In this document: piece after piece, positions 54,892 to 64,000 of the stretch
Layout: every line of letters begins with the position of its first letter
Numbering within the stretch: position 1 is the first letter of the stretch
From: Scolanthus callimorphus
Lineage: Eukaryota; Cnidaria; Anthozoa; Actiniaria; Edwardsiidae
Direction: 5' to 3'
DNA: 64,000 nucleotides
Assembly (NCBI GenBank): GCA_033964015.1
Contig: CM066912.1
Coordinates: 28,730,532 to 28,794,531, forward strand
Position numbers and translations under genes: made by a program
The notes under the pieces: generated by a model
What the model saw: the letters and a program-made list of their open reading frames with translations, nothing else
Told to the model about the DNA's origin: nothing
The model's database searches: none

Positions 54892-55984
54892 ATGATCGCC
54901 ATTGGGATTTGTTTCCTTTCTATTGTGTTCCTTATATTAGGTAAATTATGTCCATCTTCCATGTCCTAACGGTAACGATATCATGAATGCAGCTGGTTTG
55001 GATACCAAGGTTGAGCGTTGTTCACAAACGACAGACGGTTAGTTTTCTCTATTACCCTTTGTTACAGCCGTCCCCCCTAGAGCGCAATAATGAGTTGATT
55101 CTTAGAATATTGGATCCATTTTTCAGTACGCAAGTGAAATATTTGGGACTTTGAAAAAAGGCCGCGGAATAGAGGGTGGCTACTGTAGTTTGCTGTTCTA
55201 CAACTACATAAAATATTTTATCGCGACGCCTCCTACAATTTCAGGGATACAGATTATAAGGTAGTCGTTCCAAAGCCACGCACTGACTATATGCCGTCTT
55301 GTGGAATTATCTACTCTGAATTGCGCACCACTGACTCACTGACAAAATATAAGAGGGGTCTCGAGAATATTTATACTTTCTAGCAGCTATCCCACGGCAA
55401 ACCTGTAAACCCAGTACCGTTCATTGTATATTTTAAAATGTCATTGTAACTATCGACTGTACTGAGTTCTTTACCGTGGTTAAATAAAGTCTATGTAATG
55501 CAATGGATTGAAATTCCATGAGATGTAAACGAATTTGACCGTTGCCTCTTTAATGGTCTTCAAAACTCTATCGAACCCGTCTGGAAAAATCAAACCAAGT
55601 TAAATGTATTCTTCTCAATTTTTCGACGACTTTTTCGTCTTTATACCCGCGTTGTTTTGTATCATTTGTGATTTATGAACAGAGTGCAACGAGATCGCTC
55701 TGGGTATGGAAAATGGGCGAATCGCTAATGAACAGATTTCTGTATCGTCGTCAAAGAACAATTGGGACGGATGGAAAGCGAGATTGAATAGACAGGAATA
55801 TGGAAAATGGGCACCTCGGGCCTCTGACACCAATCAATGGCTACAAGTTGATTTCTTGAACGTCGCAAGGGTCACAAAGATTGCATCTCAAAGTGGTCGC
55901 CACTGATGGATTAATGCGTATACCGTTGGCTACAGTCTGGATGGCAAAACGTGGTTGAACTACACAGAGGGAGGTCAAATTAAG
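54892..55984 (+). pseudogene. Secreted discoidin (F5/8 type C) protein, truncated with a nonsense codon
   Basis: Exon 1 (54892-54940) encodes a 16-residue hydrophobic signal peptide (MIAIGICFLSIVFLIL) and ends in phase 1 at a GTAAAT donor. Exon 2 starts at 55683 after AACAG and encodes the first part of an F5/8C domain: C-N-E-I-A-LGMENGRI, WKARLN, WAPRASDTNQWLQVDF, VTKIASQSGRH. A TGA (55904-55906) then stands where an Arg or Gln codon would fit, and the same frame resumes perfectly (WINAYTVGYSLDGKTWLNYT...GGQIK) to 55984. There the expected donor GTAGGA reads ATAGGA. The domain's C-terminal half was not found. The domain normally binds membrane lipids or glycans. This looks like a decaying gene. 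Confidence 0.72.
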
Positions 55985-56228
55985 ATAGGATTACTAGAGT
56001 TCTAGAAGAGCAGATTTAAGATGACTCGTGAGTAATTTAATCACTTATAACAATAACAATATATATAAATAACAATAGTATTTATTGTTACAAGAACGCG
56101 CGCGTGATTTCAAAGTGGATATACTACAATTTGATATCTCACTCATGTATTATTCTCTTTATAAATGATAAAAATTTTGGAGATGCTTATCAAGACAGAT
56201 ATTTTTAGTGATTGGAGCAACGTGTGAC

Positions 56229-56446
56229 CATTCTCGAACCCAGAGCTCCTCGGCTCGTTGCCTCGCAGGGGTAGGCTCTGGTGACAGCCATTGACGCATG
56301 CGCGAGATTTGATAGAAAGCGGTCGAGAGAAACAACTTTCAGCGCATGCTCCAACCTTCAAAATCAGCGAAGGCCTTCGATCAAATGGATGTCCCCAGAG
56401 CCTCCTCTGCGAGCAGACGAGCCGGGGAGCTCTGGGCACGAGAATG
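56229..56446. mobile_element. MITE, family B, full length, with adjoining fragment
   Basis: The element runs from CATTCTCGAACCCAGAGCTC to GAGCTCTGGGCACGAGAATG and is palindromic throughout (CTCTGGTGACAGCCATTGAC, ATGCGCGAGATTTGAT). A partial extra arm (CAGCCAATCAGCGAAGG...GAGCTCCCCGGCTCGG) follows at 56467-56507. Confidence 0.8.
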
Positions 56447-56610
56447 TTGAGAGAATGTCACGTTTCAGCCAATCAGCGAAGGTCGCCACCAGAGCTCCCC
56501 GGCTCGGCGAGAGGTATTGTCAGTCAATAACAAAAGGATGTCTAGAAACTAGTTTTAGGTGTCCCCATCTCGAAAAAGTGTCCCATGAGGTTCATTTCGC
56601 CACATTTTCG

Positions 56611-56869
56611 TTATTTAATGAGATTCTTTTGTTATTTAATGAGATTCTTTTGTTATTTAATAAGATTCTTTTGTTATTTAATGAGATTCTTTCGTTATTT
56701 AATGAGATTCTTTTGTTATTTAATAAGATTCTTTTGTTATTTAATGAGATTCTTTCGTTATTTAATGAGATTCTTTTGTTATTTAATGAGATTCTTTTGT
56801 TATTTAATGAGACCCTTTTGTTATTTTATGAGATTCTTTTGTAAATTTAATGAGATTCTTAATGGGGTT
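56611..56869 (+). repeat. 21-bp tandem repeat, about 12 copies
   Basis: The unit TTATTTAATGAGATTCTTTT plus G repeats with few changes (AATGAG/AATAAG, CTTTTG/CTTTCG). Because 21 is divisible by three, all frames stay open through the array, producing artificial long ORFs. I regard it as non-coding minisatellite. Confidence 0.92.
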
Positions 56870-56898
56870 CTAAAAGGAAATTTTAGGTCGATGTGGTC

Positions 56899-57150
56899 CA
56901 GTCTCGTATATACCCAGACGCTTTCCGGCGTTTCTAGGGTACGCAATGGTTTGTGGGATAGTTTTAACAGGGCGCGCAGAGAGTTATGGGATATGCGTAT
57001 GTAAAGAAGGAAGCGCATGTCCCACAATTCATTGCGCACCGTGTCTAGAACTCATTCCAGTCCCTACGGCTCCAAACCAATTTTCATAGAGAACTCGATT
57101 GCAGAATCACCGCAAGAGACGCAAAAGAATAAGGTCTGGGAACGAGACTG
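56899..57150. mobile_element. Mutator-like MITE with perfect 9-bp duplication
   Basis: The ends CAGTCTCGTATATACCCAGA and TCTGGGAACGAGACTG are inverted repeats. GATGTGGTC flanks the element at 56890-56898 and 57151-57159. The interior has GTGGGATAG...GCGCGCAGAGAGTTATGGGA, shared with the relative at 59628-59826. Confidence 0.85.
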
Positions 57151-57159
57151 GATGTGGTC

Positions 57160-57543
57160 AGATATCAATGGCGTTGTTCAACCAAGAAGGACTGGGCACT
57201 GAGAGATAAGCACTGCATCACAACACCCGATTATTTTATTTTTAAATTGGTAAAAAGTGAAAAAGAGCCACGATTTTTGCTTACATAATAAATACTTAGC
57301 ATATTGCACATGCTCTACATATAAATACAACTAGGATGAGAGTTTACATTAATAACATCCCTGTACCAGAGCTAGAACTTCCACCTTAGCTAAACCGTGA
57401 CCTCTATCTAACAATGTAGAAGTATGAAACAAAGCCTCATCCGCTATCTGAATCAGTGGCAAAAGTGAGAGAGGATGCCGAGGGCCGGAGGAACCGAAAG
57501 CAGAAGCAATCAAATATCAACAAAAAAGAAACAAAGTTTAAGC
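57160..57543. other. Intergenic, nothing recognised
   Basis: AT-rich sequence without repeat pairing or a supportable exon. Confidence 0.4.
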
Positions 57544-57938
57544 AATAGACCTTTTTTCCAAAATGGCCACCGCAAATTCACATGTCTTAAAATTAAACTG
57601 ACTGAAAATCAAATACTGGCACTAGAAAGAATATCCTCACATTAGTAATACTTTAAATTTTTGTTATGCCAAATGCCATTTCGGCTGAGAAAGCAGAGTC
57701 TGAAAATTGAAATTTTTACAGATATTTGTATGACTGGGGGTATGACGCATACCCCCAGTCATACAAACGTCTGTAAATTTTCAAATTTTCAACTTTCGTT
57801 TTCTCGGAAGATATTGGATATAATGCAGCGAAATTTTGTAGTTTTACTAAAGTGATGATGTGTGTTCTAGTGCTGGTGTTCATTTTTAACAAAAATCGAT
57901 TTGAATTTCCGGCGGCCATTTTGGAAAAAGGTCTATTA
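57544..57938. mobile_element. TA-type MITE with internal perfect palindrome
   Basis: The ends TAGACCTTTTTTCCAAAATG and CATTTTGGAAAAAGGTCTA are inverted repeats with terminal TA dinucleotides. Inside, TTGTATGACTGGGGGTATG and CATACCCCCAGTCATACAA (about 57727-57770) form a nearly loopless palindrome with arms extending to AATTTTTACAGA. TA borders suggest a Tc1/mariner-like origin. Confidence 0.8.
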
Positions 57939-58236
57939 TCAGTGTTTCAAGAAACACATCACTAAGCGTGTGTCATCAGCATTTTAACACCGAGAAGTGG
58001 GACGAAAGAAAAAAAGAGGCAAATCTATCTTCGAGGTGTTTGGAAATCCTGCTGAAAATCCCTGTCGAATGTTTGATATACCTTTTCAAACGAATAATTA
58101 TTTAGTACTGGGAAAAAGACGGGATAAATTTCAAAAATCTATGTATATTAAGACCGCGTATCGTAAACTCCTTCCCGCGTATGATTTTCTTTGAAGCCCT
58201 AAGCCGACACGCCTCCAGTACTTTTAACAAATTATT

Positions 58237-58511
58237 ATTACTGTGCGACTACGTCAACCGGGCCATCCCATAAAAAGTTTGTCATTTAGAGATCCAAACC
58301 ATTTTAGGCAAATTTAATACCTGCAATACATCTGACGATGAGTAATTAAGTGTTTTGAAGTTATTTCTGCCCATAATTTCAACAATTTGTACGAGAAAAG
58401 CGATATTTCGGTGTCTCAGATCTCAAGAAAGTCGAGATCCTTTGTTCTGTACTCGCTTTCTGATTGGCTAACTTCTTACAAAATGGCCCGGATGACGTAG
58501 TCGCACAGTAA
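58237..58511. mobile_element. MITE with TTACTGTGCGACTACGTC ends
   Basis: The ends TTACTGTGCGACTACGTCA and TGACGTAGTCGCACAGTAA are inverted repeats. Similarity continues through CCGGGCCAT and ATGGCCCGG. No ORF. Confidence 0.8.
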
Positions 58512-59627
58512 CAAATTCGTTTGGTTATCGCCCTATGATCTAAGGAGAACAGACTAGTCCTACCAAAAGCCGCGAGAACGAAATAATGAACATAAAGTAA
58601 GTTCAAATCGAATTTATTATGGCCTTTCACCTATTGATAGTGCCATTTTAACAACTATATACAAAAAAAAAAAAAATACGCGTATAGCTAAGGTCCTTCT
58701 CCCGCCAAAATGCACTGACAACAAAATCTATAATTTCAAAGTATTTAAAAGTTATTGGACTTCGCCTGCTGATGCAATTGAAAAACATATACACAACAAA
58801 CCCGAGATTAAATTCACCTCACATGAAATTATTAACGAAACAAAACTTGAATAAATAAGTTATCGAATTTGAAATGATGGAGTTCAACATCATTAGCGCC
58901 TCCTTGGGAGACACTTTCATTACTTCAAAATCTCAGTCATGAAATTCAAGGGGTCAGAAGTTTTCTGCCTTCGCGACTGGGACATTTTAGTTTGTAAGAG
59001 CGAAAAAGTATATGGACTCTCCACAAATATCAAATTATAGTTTTCTTATTTTTTAATTTAAAAACTATACTCCTCACACACCTTACAGCCCATAATCAAC
59101 CAGCTAGTATTTTTAGCGCACTTTTGTTTATATTTTGAATCAAATCTAGTTCCAACATATACCTAAAACGTTGTCTTGAATGTTTAAGCAAGTTATCTAT
59201 AAAACGCTGTCTCATTGTGGACTTGTTTTATGACGGCTGGAAGTGAACATTTCAACCAAAATGTAAGACAATTTCGAGTTGGTGGAGATGAGATTAAAAT
59301 TTCCAAATTTGCTCGCCACATAGATTTATCTAAAATGGTAAAACACCCACGGGGATGATTGGTACTGGTGCTACCACATGAACTAGCGATGTAGAAGGGT
59401 AAGGGAAAACTCTAGGGAGGAGGGTGGACGTCTGGAATTCCAAATATGGCAAGTAGAAACGTCCACATAAGTACACTTTAGAAAACGACGCATTTCAACG
59501 GGAACTATCTTGATATGTGGCGACAACTCCTTATGAGTGACTAGCGACCTGAATCATACCTGCCATGCTAACCTGCAGAGCAAGCATTCTCGTGGAGTTT
59601 CAGGAAAGAAAACTCGGGCGAGATTTG
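58512..59627. other. Intergenic, nothing recognised
   Basis: AT-rich sequence with an A run at 58662-58675 and no supportable exon. Confidence 0.4.
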
Positions 59628-59826
59628 GATCTCGTAGCCAGACGCTTTCCGTTTTTTTTTATTAGATTGATTTGTGGGATTTTTAGCAGTTTTAGCAGGG
59701 CGCGCAGAGAGTTATGGGATAGTTTTAACATGGCGCGCGTAGTACTGATTCCCAGTCCCTACGCCTCCAAAAACTTTTTCATAGTTATATCATGAGACGG
59801 AAAAAAATAACGTCTGGGTACGAGAC
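59628..59826. mobile_element. Relative of the 56899-57150 MITE
   Basis: The ends ATCTCGTAGCCAGACGCTTT and CGTCTGGGTACGAGAC are inverted repeats, and the interior shares GGGCGCGCAGAGAGTTATGG, TTCCCAGTCCCTACG and CATAGTTAT-like phrases with 56899-57150. No clear target duplication is visible. Confidence 0.7.
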
Positions 59827-59954
59827 AGGGAGGGGAAGGGATATCCTCTCTCCCTCCGCTTTTTTTTTCGCGCGGCGAAAATCTCGCTCGTCGTGCTCTC
59901 TTCGCTTTTCTCTGAGTTTCTCTGCCCGAAATACTCCACGGGAACTATGCCGGC

Positions 59955-60069
59955 TAGAGCAGATTTCGTATGACTGTGAAAAGTGCCACGGAAGACGTCG
60001 CCTGCTGTAGATACGGAATGAAAATTGCGTAGTCGCGGCACTTCTCGCAGTCATACGAAATCTGCTCTA
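59955..60069. mobile_element. MITE, family A, canonical copy
   Basis: The ends TAGAGCAGATTTCGTATGAC and GTCATACGAAATCTGCTCTA match the element at 8895-9014, as does the internal GCGTAGTCGCGG. Its length is 115 bp. Confidence 0.88.
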
Positions 60070-61743
60070 CTTTGTGTCCTTTACCTTATCTCTTCCTATA
60101 TAGCAGGATAAGACTCGCCACCTCTGACCTTGGGGGATTGACCGAGTATATTGGCTCCCATGGATCCATAACTTGACGCTATCCCGGGCAGGGATCGCGC
60201 TCGGCTTTGTGATGGCATGACAGGTGGCTCACCCTGGCCGTAGAGATGCTTGTAGTTGAAACTGGAGCCACGGGGTCGAAATTCTGACGTGAAATTCTAC
60301 AGATAAATTCAGATTCAGTTTAGCATGTTGGTGTACAGAACAAAGAGCAACAAATGAACTTTTTTTTGTTCCTGTACACCAACATGGCTGCCAATGACGT
60401 CACGTGCAAACCAGCAATATGTTAGTCAGATATTAATGCCCCTTTTGAAGTATTGGTCAACGGTAGACTCGATTCCAGGATAGTATTTCAACTTGAATTA
60501 TAATAGAGCGAGCAACTGTGAAAAGGACTAAATTATCACAAGCTACAAGGGACATGAAATTGAAAGAAAAAATCCTCTGGAGAATTCCAGACTTGTCTTT
60601 CCCCTACGAATATGAATTATTTGAGAATATTTTCATAGTCTTCAGGTGACGGATTTTCCCTTCTCTCCCCACCCCCTCCCCTCGACTTTTTCTCTCGCCT
60701 CCAGACCACGCGCGCCCAAAAATCCAAGATGGCAAGGGGCGGTCGCTTTTTCCGTGTTTCCTTGACAACAACTCCCCGCCGTCTGCAAGCAGGCTATTCC
60801 GAAAGGTATTATACCACAACGCGCGCGTTTCCCGAATTCTGATTGGCTCTCAGCCGTGGGTACATAAACGTATATACCACGAAACGCGCCATCATCAGCG
60901 CGTGCGCTAAAAAGAACCAACGAAAACACTGCGTCTCGTGAGTCCACAACATTTTGACCACTTTATTACGTCATTCCGTGGTATATAAGAGGACATACCA
61001 CGAAAAATCAGAGGACATTTGTTAATATCACTGGAGTTATTCGTGTTAGACAGTGATGTTACATACCCCCGAGTCGTGTGCATTTATATAAATAGGTACT
61101 CTCTGCTCCTCATCATCCCATTCATTATTCTCGATTCCAAATATTATAGCAATGGCCCACACTGGAAGCAACCATCGTATTATCTGTGGAAAAAGGACCG
61201 AGAAACGTTTCTGATTGAAACGCTGAAGTTTTCCCGCCGAAATCCCCGCCACTTTTGGCGCTCGCGCGTGCAACACAGGAAGCCCACAACATAAATATGT
61301 TTCTAAGATACGAATTATTTCAAGATTACGAAGTCTACTTTCGATTTTTGATGTTCTATAATTGTGTAGACATCTAGAAATAATACTCTACAAAATTAAA
61401 TACTTGATTTACCGAATTCAATGGAAAATACTGCACTAAATTCTCTAAATAAGCCGATGGAAATGGATGCTTTCTCTGACTCGGTATGTTGCTAGGCTGA
61501 CAAAATGGTGGCTGTCTGAAGCTCTTCTGCAGTGCAGCGGCTTCCTCCGACGATCTAACGTGACTGTCTTTATACACCTCATTGTCCTATTGCTCTTTCG
61601 TTCTAATTTTTTTGATCTTTTGTTTTCTAGTGAGGTGTTTCTATCCAATAGGAAGAGATTTTTCCAGCACCGCTACACAACTCTCTTTTCTAACTTGTCA
61701 ATTGGACCACGTCCCTGATTGGAGCAAGGAGTATAATACTAGT
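60070..61743. other. Intergenic with short palindromes
   Basis: A hairpin with arms CATGTTGGTGTACAGAACAA and TTGTTCCTGTACACCAACAT lies at 60324-60386. At 60860-61000 the phrase TATACCACGAAA and its complement TCCGTGGTATATAAG recur, in a further inverted-repeat element. No exon is recognised. Confidence 0.45.
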
Positions 61744-61857
61744 TATACTGCAGAATATCCCACGCGTCACTTGTATTTTCTGGTAGATACACGAGCCTTC
61801 AGGCGAGTGTGTATGCTAAGAAAATACAATTGACTTGAGCGGGATATTCTGCAGTTT
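61744..61857. mobile_element. Inverted repeat with ACTGCAGAATATCCC arms
   Basis: The arms ACTGCAGAATATCCCACGC...TGTATTTTCT and AGAAAATACAATTG...GCGGGATATTCTGCAGT pair over about 50 bp with mismatches and a short central GAGCCTTCAGGCG stem. Confidence 0.75.
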
Positions 61858-63461
61858 GCCACGAGAAATCATCGTATAACTACTTCATGCCACGCTACAG
61901 AAAATTAAGGCAACGTTTTACATAGTTGCAGTGCGCGACGGGAAGGTTGAATGGAATACAACCGAATATACAACGCTATTCCTGCATTCTGATTGGCTGT
62001 ATTTTCTGTGGCGTGGTATAAAGCGCTGTAAACAGACGAATCCGCACCTTGACTGTCATGTATATCGCTGTGTATCCCACAGCTGTATTAACCTGAAAAA
62101 CGAAAACGCTTTTATTCCCAATGCTCATTTATTTGACAGACAAAACATTTGGTGATTTACCATACTTGAATACGGGAATTTTCAATGTAGTATAGAAATA
62201 TAAGCAAATAAACGTTTTAATACTTACAAAAATACCTTGACAAGAATTATGAGGACCAGCTGAAAGTACAAATATCGTTTTTAGAATTTCAGCGCCTGTT
62301 CATCCAGCGTAAGGCGACAAAAATGCAAAGATTTTGTTACAAAGCTAGAAAATGATAACGAAATACTCACTAATTTGCATCACAATATCATGTACCACAC
62401 TTGCTAAGGCAGAAATTTCAAACACAAAAACTGCCCTGCAATGAAAATAAACAAATAATAGTGATGTTTTACAAACGGCCATGTCTACAGGCCCGTTTAC
62501 ACCAATTTTTGTCGCGGCGATTTTTCTCGCACGTACGCGCCAACTCAAAATCACTATGCGAATTCAGCATATTTACTTGAGGAAATTCAGCATATTATTG
62601 ACTTGAGAAAAAAAATAGGACCATACTTCCAGACAAAGAGCTGAAGCGTCGTATGGCGACCGTAACGGTTCTTACGCCCACGCCAGAGATTTCGGCCCTG
62701 ACAGTCGCTATCCTGGTGTTGAACTGCCCAGTAGCTAGATACCTATGGGTGAGAGTACGCCCGGCCACCAGACCATATAAAGACGCCCCTTGTACCGTTA
62801 GTGAACAGTCAACATTTGTTATGCATCGCGAACGTATTTATAGGCCTAATGAGTGTGTAAGAGATCCATGTGGGATAGATACGTTGTTCGTTTGTTTAAA
62901 CTAGCTTATCTAACGGTAATGCAGAAATAATTCTCACAGTTGTCGTTTAGCATGTTGTATTCATTATAATTCAATAGTATCCATTATAATGTCACGAGAA
63001 TGAGTTTCTTTTAGTTTCCATTTGCGCATGCGCACACACGTCATCTCGATTTTCCGTGACCAGACGAAGTGTTATATACTCTCCGCTTCTTAAATACTAT
63101 TGTCTATTCATTTATTCGAATATATTTTAAAGTTAAAACCGTGTTCACACAATTAAAACTGAGCCAGACTGCAGAGTTAACAATGATCGTAATCACTGTA
63201 TTGCAATGAAGGCCTTTCTTACCCCCATAAATCTCGTTTCTGTGCGGTTCTATCTGTCTCGAGCATCTGTACATTCTCGAGTTCCCTAAACGGTTAGAAT
63301 GGCATGACAGTTAGTGCAGGATGAACAATGTCTGGTCCTGTTATTGGACAGATCCTAAAACCTGCCTAATTTCTTGCCTTTTCCCGCTTATCTCCAACAC
63401 AACGTTTAGCTGTTAGGTTAATCTCGTCTCTATCCTTCTTTTGCCCCTTCCTGCCCGGCAG
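61858..63461. other. Intergenic, no gene recognised
   Basis: An 83-codon ATG frame at 62653-62904 has no recognisable domain or splice support. The remaining sequence is AT-rich and without repeat pairing that I can see. Confidence 0.4.
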
Positions 63462-63562
63462 GTACAAAATGCAGGTCACAGGTCACAAGTAGAACGAATT
63501 TACTTGTGACCTGTGATCTGTGACTTGCGTTCTACTTGTGACCTGTGACCTGCGTTTTGTAC
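63462..63562. repeat. Palindrome built of DR1 nuclear-receptor-like half-sites
   Basis: The arms 63462-63496 and 63528-63562 are reverse complements with one mismatch. Each arm holds AGGTCACAGGTCA (63473-63485 on plus, 63539-63551 on minus), two AGGTCA half-sites spaced by one base. A third, degenerate pair (TGACCTGTGATCT) lies in the centre. Confidence 0.8.
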
Positions 63563-63568
63563 AGTGTG

Positions 63569-63781
63569 TTGCCCAAACTCCGGACGCTTTTTGCGTTTAG
63601 CGCTATAACATTTCGAAAATAAGTCGCAACAGTTTGAAAGTTTGTAAGCGGTAAGTAAAACTGTTTTCTGGTGTAAACAGCGTAAAAACTCCCATTTTTC
63701 TCTAAATGATAAGTAACTGTGCGGTAAAATTCTGTTGTTCAAAATTGCCCAAACTACGGACAATTTGCCCAAACTCCGGAC
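63569..63781 (+). repeat. Three copies of TTGCCCAAACTCCGGAC
   Basis: The 17-mer occurs at 63569-63585, 63745-63761 (one change) and 63765-63781 in the same orientation. The first copy directly follows the DR1 palindrome, so the two may belong to one element. Confidence 0.75.
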
Positions 63782-64000
63782 ACTAACTGCACAAATTATT
63801 TTCACCACTCTCTTTGTATGTATGTGTTATCAATCAAGTTCAAATTGCTAACATTATTGTATTCAACATTTGTGTCTACTTATATAACTTTATTGTGAGC
63901 GAAGAATCGCAAATGAAAAGAAAACTTGAGTGGGTAATTTTTGTTGTTGTTGCCTAACGAGCTTATCTTATTTTTCGTTTCTAATTAACCCGCTTCGTTG

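Noticed and set aside
56281..57004. Open frames of 187 and 139 codons
   Set aside because: They run through a MITE and a 21-bp tandem repeat whose unit is a multiple of three.
62653..62904. 83-codon ATG frame, MATVTVLTP...
   Set aside because: Composition is plausible but there is no domain, splice support or repeatable context; it is compatible with chance.
1..64000. CRISPR arrays, operons and bacterial promoters
   Set aside because: Spliceosomal introns, SINEs and animal gene families show that this is eukaryotic nuclear DNA. The tandem arrays found lack the repeat-spacer pattern.

Overview
This window is animal nuclear DNA, most probably from an anthozoan cnidarian, with a stony coral the best guess. 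Three things point there: compact intron-containing genes of bilaterian-like type (Beclin 1, BAK, TMEM19, CCDC34, a synaptotagmin-7-like protein), secreted PAN and discoidin (F5/8 type C) fragments of the sort that are abundant in Anthozoa, and a very dense load of short inverted-repeat transposons, a Penelope-like retroelement and a tRNA-derived SINE. The species cannot be named from the sequence alone. All splice junctions were read by eye and are GT-AG with matching phase.

Positions 1-16900 are mostly mobile DNA: inverted-repeat elements, a decayed Penelope-like element (about 3862-5513, minus strand) whose 3' end carries a hammerhead-like ribozyme, a poly-G-ended element with an internal minisatellite (5528-6010), a nested transposon holding a RecQ-like helicase fragment (10343-11371), and another poly-G-ended element (11854-12305). 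Two small single-exon membrane-protein ORFs (7532-7915 and 14445-14636) are the only candidate genes here.

Positions 16900-34100 are the gene-rich core. An intronless 503-residue coiled-coil protein (16919-18430, +) precedes Beclin 1 (18977-24943, -, seven coding exons). Beclin 1 is head to head with a BAK-type Bcl-2 effector (25444-27264, +), with 500 bp between start codons. A second head-to-head pair follows: TMEM19 (31519-32803, -) and a CCDC34-like gene (33078-34060, +) with one frameshift. The first pair links the core autophagy factor, itself a BH3 protein, to a pore-forming apoptosis protein through one shared promoter interval.

Positions 35500-47500 hold an unrecognised three-exon gene for a small basic protein (35500-37415, -) and a four-exon synaptotagmin-7-like gene (41425-47509, +) with several mobile elements in its second intron. 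Right after its stop codon lies a composite of nested palindromic elements (about 47575-48900).

Positions 48900-64000 are again repeat-dominated. They contain two damaged genes for secreted proteins: a signal peptide plus PAN domain (51850-53057, frameshifted) and a signal peptide plus discoidin domain (54892-55984, nonsense codon). Between them sits a 1.37-kb fold-back element ending 12 bp before the second start codon. From 57200 to the end I see inverted repeats only, including a palindrome of nuclear-receptor-like DR1 sites near 63500.
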